Source: Diadophis punctatus similis (taxonomy: Eukaryota; Chordata; Lepidosauria; Squamata; Dipsadidae). Taken from it: a DNA stretch of 64,000 nucleotides. The notes under the pieces are model-generated. The model did no database searches. It saw only the letters and a list, made by a program, of their open reading frames with translations, and was not told the origin of the DNA. This document shows positions 49,085-60,630 of this stretch, in pieces (position 1 is the stretch's first letter; every line of letters begins with the position of its first letter). Both the position numbers and the translations under genes were made by a program. Location of the stretch: contig JALIGW010000013.1 in NCBI GenBank assembly GCA_023053685.1, positions 12,798,001 through 12,862,000 of the forward strand. The letters run 5' to 3'.

Positions 49085-50604
49085 TAATTTTGAGGACCAC
49101 AGTAACTGTTTACAGAAATCACACTTTTTATTGTGGTCCTTCTCAGATCAACAAGAGCCAATGCAATGAAAGATTGGGAAGATCTTCAAGGTTTTCTTTC
49201 AGTTGTGAATCTACTGGCGAATGATCCAGTATAGAAAGTAGGGAAGATTATCTTGATGAAGATATATAAATTCAAGGGGGTAAAACATTTTCTATGTCTA
49301 GAATCTTTTCAATCTCTTTGAATCCCCAAATCAGAGTTGTTTAATTATGGTAAATGAGTAGATTTGACTTTTCTTTGATCCTTCTTTTAACAACCATTTA
49401 AGGATATCCTCTTTCAGTGCCATTTTTAGATATATTCAGGCTAGTTAATTTTGCTGAAATATTTTCAAGATATTTATTAGAATTCACTTGAATAATAACT
49501 TTTTTCATAATTTTTGTCACTCTGGATGAACAGGATGCTTTGAGGCTTTGCAGGAAAAAATACTTAAAAATATCCTCCACAAGAGGTGAACTGCAGCGAG
49601 GTAATTGCAAAGCTTTTTCTCATTAGAAATCCATTGTAATCATTGTAAGTGCTGCAGCTCAAATAGATATAAATGAATAATGAACATCCAGTATCTGTGA
49701 TATAATCCTATCCTGTAATGAGACATTTCTTGAGTGAAGTCTCAATTACACCCATGCTCTTATCGTGGCACCAACCTTTGGAGAGAATAGTGCATAAATT
49801 GTATGTCTTGGTGCCCATTGCAATGATAAGCACCTTAATAGCTACAGAGGGGCAACCAGGCAAGACACAATGTATTGATTTTTTGCTATATATGTGGGGG
49901 TGGCATTTCAGTGCCCTTCGTTCCCTAAAAGACAGGGCAAAATATTACAGTACATTAAATGATTATTATGAGTCTACCTGCCACTTGTAAACAGTCTGAT
50001 AATGGTACCAGCTCAAGCAGAAGGCATGGAACTCCAGTTTACAAATACCCTTCAGTGTTTGGTTATTCTTTGTTTATTTGTTTGTTTTTTTGTTTCTCAA
50101 CCCCAGGGGACTCTTTGATAACTATACTGTTTCCCTTCATAAAATCTAGTTATGCAAACATTGAGAGGCTTTGTACAAATGAATGGAGGCGTTATCTGGA
50201 TAGACAAACCCAAGATTGAGGGTTATGATAGCAAACCTTTTATAAGCAAAATGCTTCATTCAATATTATTATATGAAGCATCTTTAGGAAAATCTTTTTT
50301 CTTTAGGAAGATTTTTTTGTTAGGAATCTTTAAGGAAAAAAATAAAGTGTATCACTTCACAACCAAGATCTCTCGTGAAGAATAAAATAGGCTGCATTAT
50401 TTCAGATAAGATGCATTTTAATTAAACAAGTCACACCCCCTTCAGAAAATCTATTCCAGTTACTGTGCTCAGTACAGTATTCTCCATGCAGCCACATTTC
50501 TACAGAGGGAAGCATTAAAAAATTATGGTCTCCTATCTGTAGGATGGGAGTGGTAGATACCACATAATCGTATCTAATTGTATCTAAACTACTTTGTTTT
50601 GATT

Positions 50605-50705
50605 CTTTGCCATGTGTCTATGGAGATTCTCAGTCATCCAGGTCATGGTTGTCCCAAAGGTGCTGTTTTCAAGTCCAGTTGCCTCTTTGCCATGTGCAAG
50701 CAGAT
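50605..50705. repeat. Unclassified interspersed repeat end
   Basis: The phrase ggagattctcagtcatccag with ggtcatggttgtcccaaagg recurs in reptile and fish repeats as I recall, perhaps Penelope-like. Only about 100 bp is present, in intron 3. Confidence 0.35.
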
Positions 50706-51244
50706 GCTTTGTGGATGGGGGAAACTATTATAGGTTGGTGAAGCCTAACTCTGTGGATAGGTCCATCCTATTTTCCTTTTATACATTAGGTAATTAATGC
50801 TGAAAAAAAAATCACTTATCAGTTTTAACCAGTGAACTTCTTTCATTCACCTAGTGCACAGCTAGGGAACATTTACTTAGAATCATTGAATCATTATTCA
50901 GTGTCCATTTTATGCAAGGTAATATCAGCTACATATTTATTAACTGCCGTGCATCTGTCTGATATATACTTAACTGTCAATAGGCTTATTCAGCAAGACT
51001 GTGTATTTATCACATAAAGGGACGTTTTTACATGTGTTGCACTGCACAACATATGTGTTCAACGTTTATAGCATGTGCAAGCAATTCTACTTCATAATTT
51101 GCCTGATTTTTCTTGCCATCTATTCCATATAAGTTGAATGGCCAAACATATTTTAAAAAGTACAGATGCGTTTTCTAATTCTTCATAACTGACTTCCAAT
51201 GCAAGCATGAAGAACTTAATTTAAATCAACATTTCTCTTTGTAG

Positions 51245-51334
51245 CTGATAGCATCCATCGTGTTCATCAGCTTTGGAGTGGTAGCAGCTTTTTGTTGTGC
51301 AATCGTTGATGGTGTGTTTGCAGCACGTCACATA
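51245..51334 (+). CDS. TMEM255B: TMEM255B coding exon 4
   Basis: The exon has exactly 30 codons in phase 0, with acceptor ttctctttgtag ending at 51,244 and donor gtaagt at 51,335. It encodes membrane segment 3 (about residues 89-110, [18 protein letters not shown]) followed by [12 protein letters not shown]. The [11 protein letters not shown] motif is characteristic of the family. This is the last exon I can find. The next one, for a cysteine-containing loop, should begin in phase 0 and is not recognisable before the window ends. A hAT MITE (51,401-51,626) lies only 67 bp downstream of the donor, inside intron 4. Confidence 0.95.
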
Positions 51335-51400
51335 GTAAGTATGTGCTTTTGTGTATTCTTCCTCCTTGTTAACATTAAACTCCCTATGCAACCTGTGTAA

Positions 51401-51626
51401 CAGGGGTGGGTTCTAACTTACCTCACCACCAATTCGCTTCCTCCTGCGCCGCGTGGGTGCGTGCGCATGCGCAGTGCCAAAAACCAAGCTTCTGCGCATG
51501 CGCAGAAGCAAAAAACAAGATGGCGGTGCCCACCGACCGGCACCGACAGAACCGGCTCCGTGACATCATCACCGGTTTACTAACAGTTCTAAAGAACCGG
51601 TTAGAACCGATAGGAACCCACCTCTG
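51401..51626. mobile_element. hAT MITE, group B
   Basis: 226 bp, ends CAGGGGTGGGTTCT ... AGGAACCCACCTCTG, perfect duplication CTGTGTAA (51,393-51,400 and 51,627-51,634). The core is gcgcatgcgcag repeated around aagct/aagca. It lies 67 bp past the exon 4 donor. Confidence 0.9.
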
Positions 51627-51639
51627 CTGTGTAACCAAT

Positions 51640-54600
51640 AACTTCCTTCATGCGGTGATGCAGATCTAGACATTTAGCTAATTAGACCTTCATAGGGGCT
51701 ATTTATAAGAAATCTGCAGTTTTATCTTTCCTATATAGGTTTACTTAAAAATAGTCACATTAAGCTGATTGGGGCTTACTCCCAAGCAGTGGCACCTAAT
51801 TGATAGGACACTTGACTGCATTGCTACATTGATATAAAAGTATAAAGCAGGGTTTTTTTTTCATGTGGACAAGTCGCAGGAATGTTAGTTTCTTATGTTG
51901 TGTAAGTTCTGAACATTTTGCATGATGAATTTAAACCACTAATTGTCCTTGGTAAAAGTTGGAGCATAAGCAGGAGGGTCTGCAGGACAAAAAAAAAGTC
52001 AATATGGCAGGTACAACAATGTGGTTGAAGATCTGCCTGTTTTTCAAGTGGGTTGGATTTATAAAAAATAGAGCTTTGATCATCTGGATTTATTTATTTA
52101 TTTATTTTGCCATATTCTGTGGATACCTCCAAGCCTAAAGCAAACAGTGGGGATCAGAACCCCAGTTCAAAAATAACCAATGGGACAGGTATGGGGAAAT
52201 GAAAGGCAGCTGATAAAAATGTTCTAAATGCCGTTTAAGAACTCCTTTAAAGTGAGACGTTTGTTGGTTTTGCATGAAGAGAAACAATGTGAGGAGTTTC
52301 TTAATGATTCATTAAAACAGAGCCCATGTCTACTGAGATTGAAGGGTAACTGGCCCAGTAAGGCAGACATAGATTTTTGATTCTGAATACTTGGGGTATC
52401 TCTTTAACTATTAACTGTGATTTTCAAATATTAAAGGCATCTGAAACTACTTCCTTTGCTGATCCAACAAGACAAACATGGTTCCTTGCTTTTTATTGTT
52501 TGCCATTCAGCCTCCAACCAATGCAATACTGTCCCGATAAATCACACCCATCTGCAACCATGGTTGTCTTGCTGGAATGCATTGCACCAGATGCCTCTCT
52601 TGGCAATCCTTGCTTGAGTTTGTATAAGCCACCTGGCCTATCCACGTGTAGCCTTGATAAGAGTTTAGGGCTTATTTGCTTGACCAATGATATAAACCAG
52701 ATTATACAATCAGTGGAAGGAAATGGAATCACCTCATTTGGAGTTGCTCTTCATACCATTAAAAAATAATCTCCATTAGGTTCATGAAAACCTTAGTTTG
52801 TCACCTTCCATGTTTGTCTTGGATTGTAATAGGAATGGATGCTTGAAATTCCAGAGAAACTCTGCTTAGATATTGTGCAGTTTAGAGATAGATAAAACAG
52901 AGCTTTATCTATCTGTCCCTATAGTCCCACTTGTATACCTTTATCAAAAGGAAATCTCATCACACATACCATGAAATGAATAGTTGGAGCTGGAAGGAAA
53001 AAAAGCTGCTAGCTTATACCATGACAGAACACTGATTTTCTTATAGTAGATCTCCAGTTCCTTTGTTTAAAACTACAAAGAGGCAAATGTGAGGAAAGTC
53101 CTACAATTTTTTGAAAAATGTAAAATAACATGACCTCATAATGCAGGGGGTTTCAGACTTTTCCAGAGTATGGAACTTTTCTCCTCATGACCCCTCCCCC
53201 AAAATCTGGGGGAGATGATGATTTTTGGATTTATTGATTAATAAGAGCAGAATATGGGGAGAAGGGAATCATATAATTTTGAAGGGGAGAAATGGTTTTA
53301 AATATATTTATAACTGCAGTGAAGAAGATTGAAAGTTGTTTCTTTAACTTTTTTTTCTGTTTTCTGTTTCCTTTTCCCCCCTTTTCATTGCTTTAACACT
53401 TTCTTTCCCTTTTTTCTGTATGTTGGCTTGTATTTATCTTTTTAACTTTGTAAAAAACTTATTCAACAAAAATTATTTTAAAAAATTCCCCTCAGAATGT
53501 CTGACAAAAAGGGGTGGGCTTTTGAATGCCAGCTGACATTCTGCTGTGCCTCAGTGTTTAAGAAAAAAAAATTCTGTGGAAAGAACTAAAGGAGAAAAAT
53601 TATCCGTTTCTTGAAGAGAATTTTTTGTTTTTTTGTTTTTCATCTTAGTCATTTATAAACAGTTTTTCTTTAATCCTTTATAGAATTTTTTTTCCTCTTG
53701 TGGAGAGTTTTCCATTAAAACTGAGGGAGAAAAACCCTCCATCATTTTCAGAGAGTTTTCCCTCTCTTTTAGTCCTGCAGTTTCCATTCAAATCTTCACT
53801 AAACCCTAGGGGTCCACAGAACCCAATTTTTTAAAAAAGGTATATAATGGATTGCTAATGTCAAATGAACCATGAACGCCTTTAACCTTGGGGCCAGTCA
53901 TAACTTGGCACTTTACTGTGATTTCTTTAGCAAGAGCTGGAAAATGCCAGTACTATCCATTTTTGCCAGTACATCCCTATTTTAAACACGGAAAAATATG
54001 TTTTCCTTGAATTTTTAAAAGAACATCAGGAATAATATAAGTTTAGTATCGTTTCGTCTCAGTGATAGTAGGTGCTTTTGTTTTATTTTGTTTTTTAAAG
54101 ATGATGAATTAGAAGAAAATCCTTTCTACGTTCAAAGACGACATAACTTGATAAATAAGTAGCAGAAAGGAAATATCCACATGTATCTTTGTCTATATCT
54201 ATACAATGATTTGTCCAATTCAGAAGAAAAACACTTCACTTAAGAAAAGCACTTAAAAAATTAGAAACGGATGTAAAGGTGGCTTGGTTTAATGTATTCC
54301 TGTTTTATTTCAGAATTATAGTACTTGTAATTTGTTTTTATTTCCATCAAGCATCTGTGTATTTGAATCCACCGTTCACCTTTAAAAACAACTGAAATGC
54401 CTGAATCGGATGAAACAAATACAGCTGAAAGTAGCATGTAATGATGTTAGTGCAGATAAAAAGGAAAATTACAGGAAACTATTATACATGAATTATGTTG
54501 TTTTCACATATATTGTTACATAGCAGTGACACTGGTCCTTACATGCTGCATAAAGATACCCTTGCAGAACAAACAAAACAAAACAATTTCTCTTCTGCAC

Positions 54601-55370
54601 CCAGCATTGCCCTCCTTAAAAGAAAAGAGATAAAACTTTCAAGTGATACTTCTTCAATAATTTAAATGTACAGTATAATTGGGTAGCCAATGAAATGGAG
54701 AACAGCTCACATAGAACTATACTGTGCATTTATTATGCCATTGGAAATATATATGGAAAACGCTGCTGCTGCTGCGAGAGAGACAGAATACAAGGTAAAG
54801 GTAATACGAACTTCCAAAGAAACTGAAGAGGGTAAACTAAGCCAGGAGGGAAGGCATTGGTAGCTTGAATGAATGAGAATTTGAGTAGAGAATGATTGTA
54901 TTGCAATATTTAAACAGTCTGTTATTTTATAAATGAATGAATAGCACAGAAGTGTTTCATTGTAAATTTTATACTAGAACAAATATGCATAAATGTTTAA
55001 TAAAGCATAAAGGCAAGGAGTAAACCAAGTGGGATGCTGGTTGAATTTCTTCATTATAGGCCTTTACTCAAACAGGGTCAAGGAATAAGGGATATAAGGA
55101 TATAGTTCTTTCCAAAACCTAAAGGCTTATGTGCGCAGGCTGATCCCTCCTTTACCAAAACAGACCAACAATCACTTCTGGAAAGCAGAAAGGGACATTG
55201 CTTCCTTTAATCCCCAACCCATCATCAGAATTACCTCAGGATATACTTTTCTGCTCCACTTCCCAAATACACCTTTCCACTTTATGTCATGTTCCTGTCC
55301 ATTTGTTGCAAGTGAACCCCAGCAGTTGGCTACTTTACAAACACAGAAATACACCTTCAAACTGATTCAA
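51640..55370. other. TMEM255B intron 4, no exon seen
   Basis: I looked here for exon 5, which should follow a polypyrimidine-AG in phase 0, and found no match to the family. Open frames at 52,377-52,769 and 55,131-55,382 have no recognisable motif. Confidence 0.5.
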
Positions 55371-55384
55371 TGCTTCGTATAGTC

Positions 55385-55818
55385 CAGTGATGGCGAACCT
55401 TTTTTTCCTCGGGTGCCGAAAGTGCATGCGCATGTGCTATCTCACATGCACGAGTGCCAACACCCATAATTCACTGCCTGGGAAGGGCAAAAATGGCCTC
55501 CCCCGCCCCCCCAGAGGCCCTCTGGAGGCCGGAAATGACCCGTTTCCCAACTTCTGGTGGGCCCGGTAGGCCCATTTTTCGCCCTTCCTAGGCTCCAGAG
55601 GCTTCCCTGGAGCATGGGGAGGGCAAAAACGCCCTCCCCTGTCCCCACAGAGGCCCTCCAGAAGCCAAAAACGCCCTCCCAGAGCCTCCTGCAAGCCAAA
55701 AATCAGCTGGCCGGCACGCACATGCGCACTGGAGCTGAGCTAGGCAATGGCTCGCGTGCCGGCAGATATGGCTCCGCGTGCCACCTGTGGCAAGCATGCC
55801 ATAGGTTCGCCATCACTG
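55385..55818. mobile_element. hAT MITE, group C, best copy
   Basis: 434 bp, ends CAGTGATGGCGAACC ... GGTTCGCCATCACTG, perfect duplication GTATAGTC (55,377-55,384 and 55,819-55,826). The ends recall OposCharlie-type hAT elements, a link made from memory only. The interior has pairs of complementary ccctccccaggctcc-like blocks. Confidence 0.88.
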
Positions 55819-56158
55819 GTATAGTCTGTTATACCTTTCAGAGCTACCCTTCCCATGGAGGGAAGATTATAACTCTTACTTTGAAAATGGAAGGTTGCTC
55901 ATTTGGAGGAACCTGGTAGGGGGAAAAAAACGCTGGGAAAAATAGGAAGCTCAGGAAAAGAAAAAAGGTTTCTGCCATATCTTGAACCAGAAACCTTCTG
56001 TATACACGATAAATATTATAGCTGGGTTATTATAGACTTCACAATAAGAAATGATATTTTAACTGCATGTATATGTATGTTGATGCTTTAACTTTATATG
56101 TATAAGTTCAGTTTAACTTTGTGTATAAAGATATGCATGAATATATTCATATACACAT

Positions 56159-56428
56159 CAGTGGTGGGTTCCTACTGCTGCGACCCACTCTACAGTACCA
56201 GTAGCGGCCAGCAGATGGCGCTATTTGAGCGTGGCTGCACTGGTGCCGAATTTTTGGGGTTTTTTTGCTTCTGCACATGCTTCTGTGCATCCCCTCATGA
56301 GATTTCGCTGAGATTTTGCTTCGGCGCATGCGCAGAAGCAAAATCGCACAAGGGGCGTGCGCATGCACCAAACGTGGCGATGTGCGCGTAGAGCTCCGGT
56401 AGCAACATAAGAGAGCAACCCGCCATTG
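56159..56428. mobile_element. hAT MITE, group B
   Basis: 270 bp, ends CAGTGGTGGGTTCC ... GCAACCCGCCATTG, perfect duplication ATACACAT (56,151-56,158 and 56,429-56,436). It contains ggcgcatgcgcagaagc. Confidence 0.88.
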
Positions 56429-56521
56429 ATACACATGCATATTGTATATCTGGTAAGATTCCTCCACAACTGTCCCCAATAGGAAGTAAGATGGCTACTT
56501 TATAAAACAGAAAGATGGGAA

Positions 56522-57445
56522 AGCCCAGCATTTCCAAGTTCTTTTCTGGGGCAATAGACTAGTTGGTAATTGTATGCTGCCAAGAATACAATCCACCTGG
56601 ACATGCGGGGGGATATGATTTGTGGGGTTTGCGAATCGCCAGCTAACAGACCCAAGAGAGGCTTGTGATCTGTTATTAGTTGAAAAAAACATGCAAGGTG
56701 TTAAAGGAAATTTTTTTTCTGTTGTCCGCTTGTTCTTCGGTGATGACTTGAGGTGACTTACATCATCCTCATCGTCTGTCACATTGTCTGGGACCACATC
56801 GTCATGGTAAACTGCTACGGTTTGACTAGAGGTTGATGTTGTTCTTGGCTAACAGGCGACGTTGCACAAGCATGTCCCTCATGCCACACACCAGTTGCTT
56901 GAGGAGAGAGTCGTCCAGATCTCGGAACTCACAATAGATTGCAGTGGTTCTGAGAGAAACCATATACTGGTTAATAGACTCTCCCTCCATCTGGTTCTGT
57001 TGACGGAACGCAAACCGCCAAGCTATGCGAAACGGAGCTGGCACGTAATGGCCCTGGAGTTTGCCTAGCAGGGTATCCCAGGACACGGTGTAGACTGGTC
57101 GAGGGGCCACTAGAGCTCTGGCTGTCGCGAATATCTCAGGACCACATGAATTTAGAAAATGAGCTCGCTTTCGGTCACTGGACAGCTCTGTATAGTTATT
57201 TGGCTGAAGGAAGCACTCGAAGCGTTCCATGTACGAGTCCCAGTCTCAGTTGCTGGATTGAATGGTGCAAAGGTTGCCGGTGAAGCCATCCTTAAAAGGA
57301 CAGGCAGATTCAGAGCTTGGCCCTTAAATCACACGGAGTATTGTCGCCTTGACCAAGGCGGCATTCAGCTCAGAAGCGCATCAGCTCAATATCAGTGACT
57401 TAACTCATTTCTGTCTCCTCAGCTCAATCCCACCTTCGTCGCCAG
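56522..57445 (-). mobile_element. Ty3/gypsy internal region: primer site, gag, then RNase H fragment (internal deletion)
   Basis: Read on the reverse strand. The primer-binding site (TGGCGACGAAGG) directly follows the LTR at 57,445. Gag follows, with a capsid-like stretch (57,230 down to about 56,826: ERFECFLQPNNYTELS, FRQQNQMEGESINQYM, RRLLAKNN) and an acidic linker (TDDEDDVSHLK). Around 56,690-56,715 the sequence jumps to RNase H of the pol gene (LITDHKPLLGLLAGD, then PRMSRWIVFLAAYNYQLVY and LGNAGLS). Zinc knuckles, protease, reverse transcriptase and integrase are absent. This is a deletion derivative inside TMEM255B intron 4 and cannot move by itself. Confidence 0.75.
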
Positions 57446-57706
57446 TGTTCTGTTTGGGAAAGCCAGGGTGGATAGGAACTGAGGCGAGACGGGTTTCAAA
57501 GTAAATCTCTTTTAATAACCGCTAACATGCAAAATGCAACAAGCAACTCCAAAACAGGTAGCTATTTATATAGCAGCTGTCAAGCAGCTTAGCCAATGGC
57601 GCTGATTTATTCTCCTGCCGGCTGAGCTGTCACGGCTCAGCCAATAGGAGACGTTTCCGCATTAGCATGCGTGCCTGAACGCCAGCATGGCTTTGAGGAC
57701 ACAACA
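57446..57706 (-). repeat. 5' LTR of the gypsy element
   Basis: The 261-bp LTR on the reverse strand begins TGTTGTGTCC and ends CAAACAGAACA, so it has TG...CA ends. It contains a TATA box (TATAAATA, complement of 57,563-57,570) and an ATTAAA polyadenylation signal (complement of 57,511-57,516). The primer-binding site abuts it at 57,428-57,445. No 3' LTR partner is seen. Confidence 0.78.
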
Positions 57707-57719
57707 ATCACCAGTTACA

Positions 57720-57972
57720 ACCTCCTGCTGGCTTCCCCATTAAAACAGTTTGTCAGAAGTCAGCAGCAGAGATCACAAATGGCGATCACATGACCACAAG
57801 AGGCGGCAATGTAATTGTGGACTGCTTGCCAAGCTCCTGAATTGCAGTCACCTGACTGCAATGATGCGGAGGCAACCCCCAACTTCAAAGATCAGCAGTA
57901 TGGGTTCTTGCTCGGCACTGTCATAACTTCAAACAGTCTCTAAACAAATGGTTGTTAACTGAAGACTACTTG
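57720..57972. mobile_element. Group D MITE, truncated against the gypsy LTR
   Basis: Body phrase ggcgatcacatgaccaca and end aactgaagactacttg(ta). The left side stops close to the outer edge of the gypsy LTR (57,706), so the gypsy element may have inserted into it or cut it. Confidence 0.6.
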
Positions 57973-58014
57973 TACTTTTATTGGGATGGACTATTGAAAC
58001 AGAATTTTGCAACA

Positions 58015-58191
58015 GTCCTCTGATTGCTGCGGCTTGCAAAAAAAACCTCTGCGCATGCGCAAAGGCTTCTGCGCATGCGCAGAGGGTCATTTTTGGGTGT
58101 TTTGTGCGACGTGATGGCACGCGAGCGAAGCAAAATGCACACTTCCATCGCGATGCGAACCAGTAGGGAAGGTAAGTGGAACCCACCTCTG
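58015..58191. mobile_element. hAT MITE, group B, truncated
   Basis: The right end (ggaacccacctctg, to 58,191) and the ctgcgcatgcgcaaaggctt core are present. The left end is missing, and the sequence is joined to the tail of another MITE near 57,972. Confidence 0.6.
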
Positions 58192-58194
58192 GTC

Positions 58195-58410
58195 CTAAGT
58201 GCTCTCTGGGCTTGGTGGTTTTTTTGCAGACATTTCATTACCAAACTAGATAACATTATCAGTGCTAGAAGGGAGTGCAATCTACCACTAATGATATTTA
58301 TTACCTTGTTTGATAAGGAAGCCACCAAGATAACCACCAAGCTCAGACAGCACCAAGGATCCCACAGTTCAACCCTGAGCTGCAAGTATTCTCTTCTATC
58401 AGTAATCTTC
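58195..58410. repeat. Unclassified interspersed repeat
   Basis: The phrases ctctctgggcttggtggttt and ttgcagacatttcattacca, then ccaccaagctcagacagcac, are short inverted parts of the same theme (gggcttggtgg / ccaccaagctc). The class is unknown. It follows the truncated group B MITE directly. Confidence 0.4.
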
Positions 58411-58419
58411 TGATTACAT

Positions 58420-60170
58420 GAATTTGTCAAAATATAAGTGAGTCTGGTTATTGACCCTTTTTTTAAATAAGATAAAATGTATTTGTTTGCTGCAAAACTA
58501 CAGATTTGCACATGAAAACCAGTAAAGCCTATTAGATAGAGTTTCTTTCTTCAACCAATAGTAATCAGAATGAGTTACTTTTTAACTGTCCAGAATTTTA
58601 ATGTGGTGCAATCAGTTCTTCTTAAGCCTTCTTAAAAGTTTGTTCTTTATAAGAATGAGTGAATATTATGTTGCCATCTGGTGGATTTATTTTGTAATAA
58701 TAGCAAGTGTCCAAAAATAATCCCCCCTCAACCTTTTCTACAACATCTATAGTAAGTTTCTTAGTTCACGTCACTGTCAGTATCTCAGTGATTTTTTACA
58801 GCACCCCAAAGGGTTCCCAAACTGTTGACTGGGGAATTCTGGGAGTTGAAGTTCACAGGTCTTAAAGTGACCAAGTCTGATCTACAGCATAAAACAAAAT
58901 GGAAACTCGACTCAGTGAAGTGCAGGCATCATGCTAATTGGTGATTTTGTTTTAGGAAAAAATGTTTTTAAAAATCAGCTTGTTCATACATGCCCATTCT
59001 TTCTTTAACCTATTAATATATTTTAGAAAAGCCAATGGCTTCAGAAAAAAAAAGTCTTAGCACCTTTGTCTAAAGGTACAATTTCCTTCATAAATAATAA
59101 GGTAGTAGGAAGATGAATTTAAATTATAATCCATATCAATTGAATTAGCAAGTTGCTTTAAAGGAAAATGTTCCGTGTATTTTCTCTTTTTACTAGTGCT
59201 GATAATACAAAATCCTTGTAAATTATTTTTATTATTTCTTTTCTTAGTGAGTCATTAATTTGAGCCACAGTAGCTTTTAAAAACATTAACTGAGTTAATT
59301 TACCAGTAACAGTATGCTTTCAAACTGCAAATTTAATTTTTCTTTAAAATTTTGAGTCTGCTTTGTTCATTCTATTTTATTGGGGATAGATTAAGCTTTG
59401 AAGCAGAATGTTCTGTAGTTTAAATGTAAAAGCTGGGTGGGATGTTGACTGTTTTTTTGCTGTGATTCATAACCTATCTTGAAGTAGGCGGTACTTTTTA
59501 CTATCTTCCTTTGGCCTAAATGAAAGCAGCTATTAAGTGTCAAGCCCAGCATTTCAATTAAAAATATGCAATCATTAACAAGCAAGCAAGTTGGCCTTTG
59601 CTTAGACAATGGACAAGTTAATAAAAACAGACTGTAAGTTGCAATTTATAACTGGAAGACAAAGGGGATCAGAATGTTTAAAATCGGAAAGTTCTACCTT
59701 CCTAATGACGTCCTGGTGATGCTAATCAAAGCCACGGTGCAGCTGTTGCAGTATTTCTTCTTTCTTAAGAAATGGAAACAGAAGCTATGGAGAGCACTGG
59801 AGAATTACAGAGGAAGATAATGTCACCTGAACCATGTGTAAAATTCCATGCATGATTCAGGTGATGTCCACTAAAGTATTTTCTAGAACCATCATCATCT
59901 AGGCAGAAATTGGGGAGCTTCTTTGTTTCAAGTGCAACATTCCTTCCTTCAGACAAAATTTGGATACTCTTAAAATTAACCAAAAATGGGGGATACCATT
60001 ATCTCACAGACACAGTCATTTTTTTCTTCACTCTGACATGAAGATATTGCCTTTCGTTTTCCTCAAACAGCAAGCAATGGAAGAGGAACCCTACTCTTAC
60101 CAGAAACCTGAACTGAAGGTTTGAAATTAAGCCCAGGTGACATGCAATTTTAAAGCTACGATTCCTCACC
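58420..60170. other. TMEM255B intron 4, mostly unique
   Basis: Apart from the partial group A MITE near 58.8 kb, I see no exon or identifiable element. An imperfect palindrome near 59,823-59,870 (gtcacctgaaccatg ... catgattcaggtgat) is present. Confidence 0.5.
58806..58880. mobile_element. Group A hAT MITE, partial
   Basis: Mainly the right arm (ggggaattctgggagttgaa ... cttaaagtgaccaag) with a short remnant of the left. Confidence 0.55.
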
Positions 60171-60179
60171 CTTAATCTT

Positions 60180-60630
60180 GTTGGAAGAAATATCCATCTG
60201 GTTCAGTTCCAAAAGGGGAGAAAGACACTGGAAACATGGAGGCTGATTGGAAAGATGGTTTATTGAGGGACAGGACCACATGGGTTTGAAGTCCTGGGCA
60301 GCTGACCACATGGAGTGGAGAGTGAGAGTTATTTATACCCTCTCTTGGGCCTTGCCCTTGAGCTTCCTGTTCCTGTGGCAAGAGCATGTGTTCTATTGGT
60401 TGCTGTAGTCAGACTCCCATGTGGCCATGTGGGGTCAGTTTGGCTGAATCAAATTTGAAGCCTGCTGGGTTATGCAATGAAGAGGCTTGTGTTCTGAAAG
60501 GGTGTTGGGCCATTCCTATTGTGTCTTTATGGCTTTCCTGGTTTGGATCTTGAGTGAGGGCTGATCCTACCATTTTACCTAATTCTGCCTTTGTTCAAAA
60601 TATCCTGTCTTGAATGGATTACCACATCTG
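60180..60630 (-). repeat. Solo LTR candidate
   Basis: The reverse strand shows a TATA box (TATAAA, complement of 60,332-60,337) and, about 70 bp on, an AATAAA (complement of 60,259-60,264). Possible TG...CA ends are TGTGGTAATCC (near 60,628) and TTCCAACA (near 60,179). The internal sequence has no coding remnants. The edges are uncertain. Confidence 0.4.

Noticed and set aside
54095..54165. Possible exon after a T-rich tract and AG (DDELEENPFYVQRR)
   Set aside because: It stops after about 20 codons, has no family match and lacks a donor.
60055..60120. Possible exon (cctcaaacag acceptor, QAMEEEPYSYQKPELK)
   Set aside because: The donor context gtttga is poor, and the peptide does not fit any TMEM255 segment.
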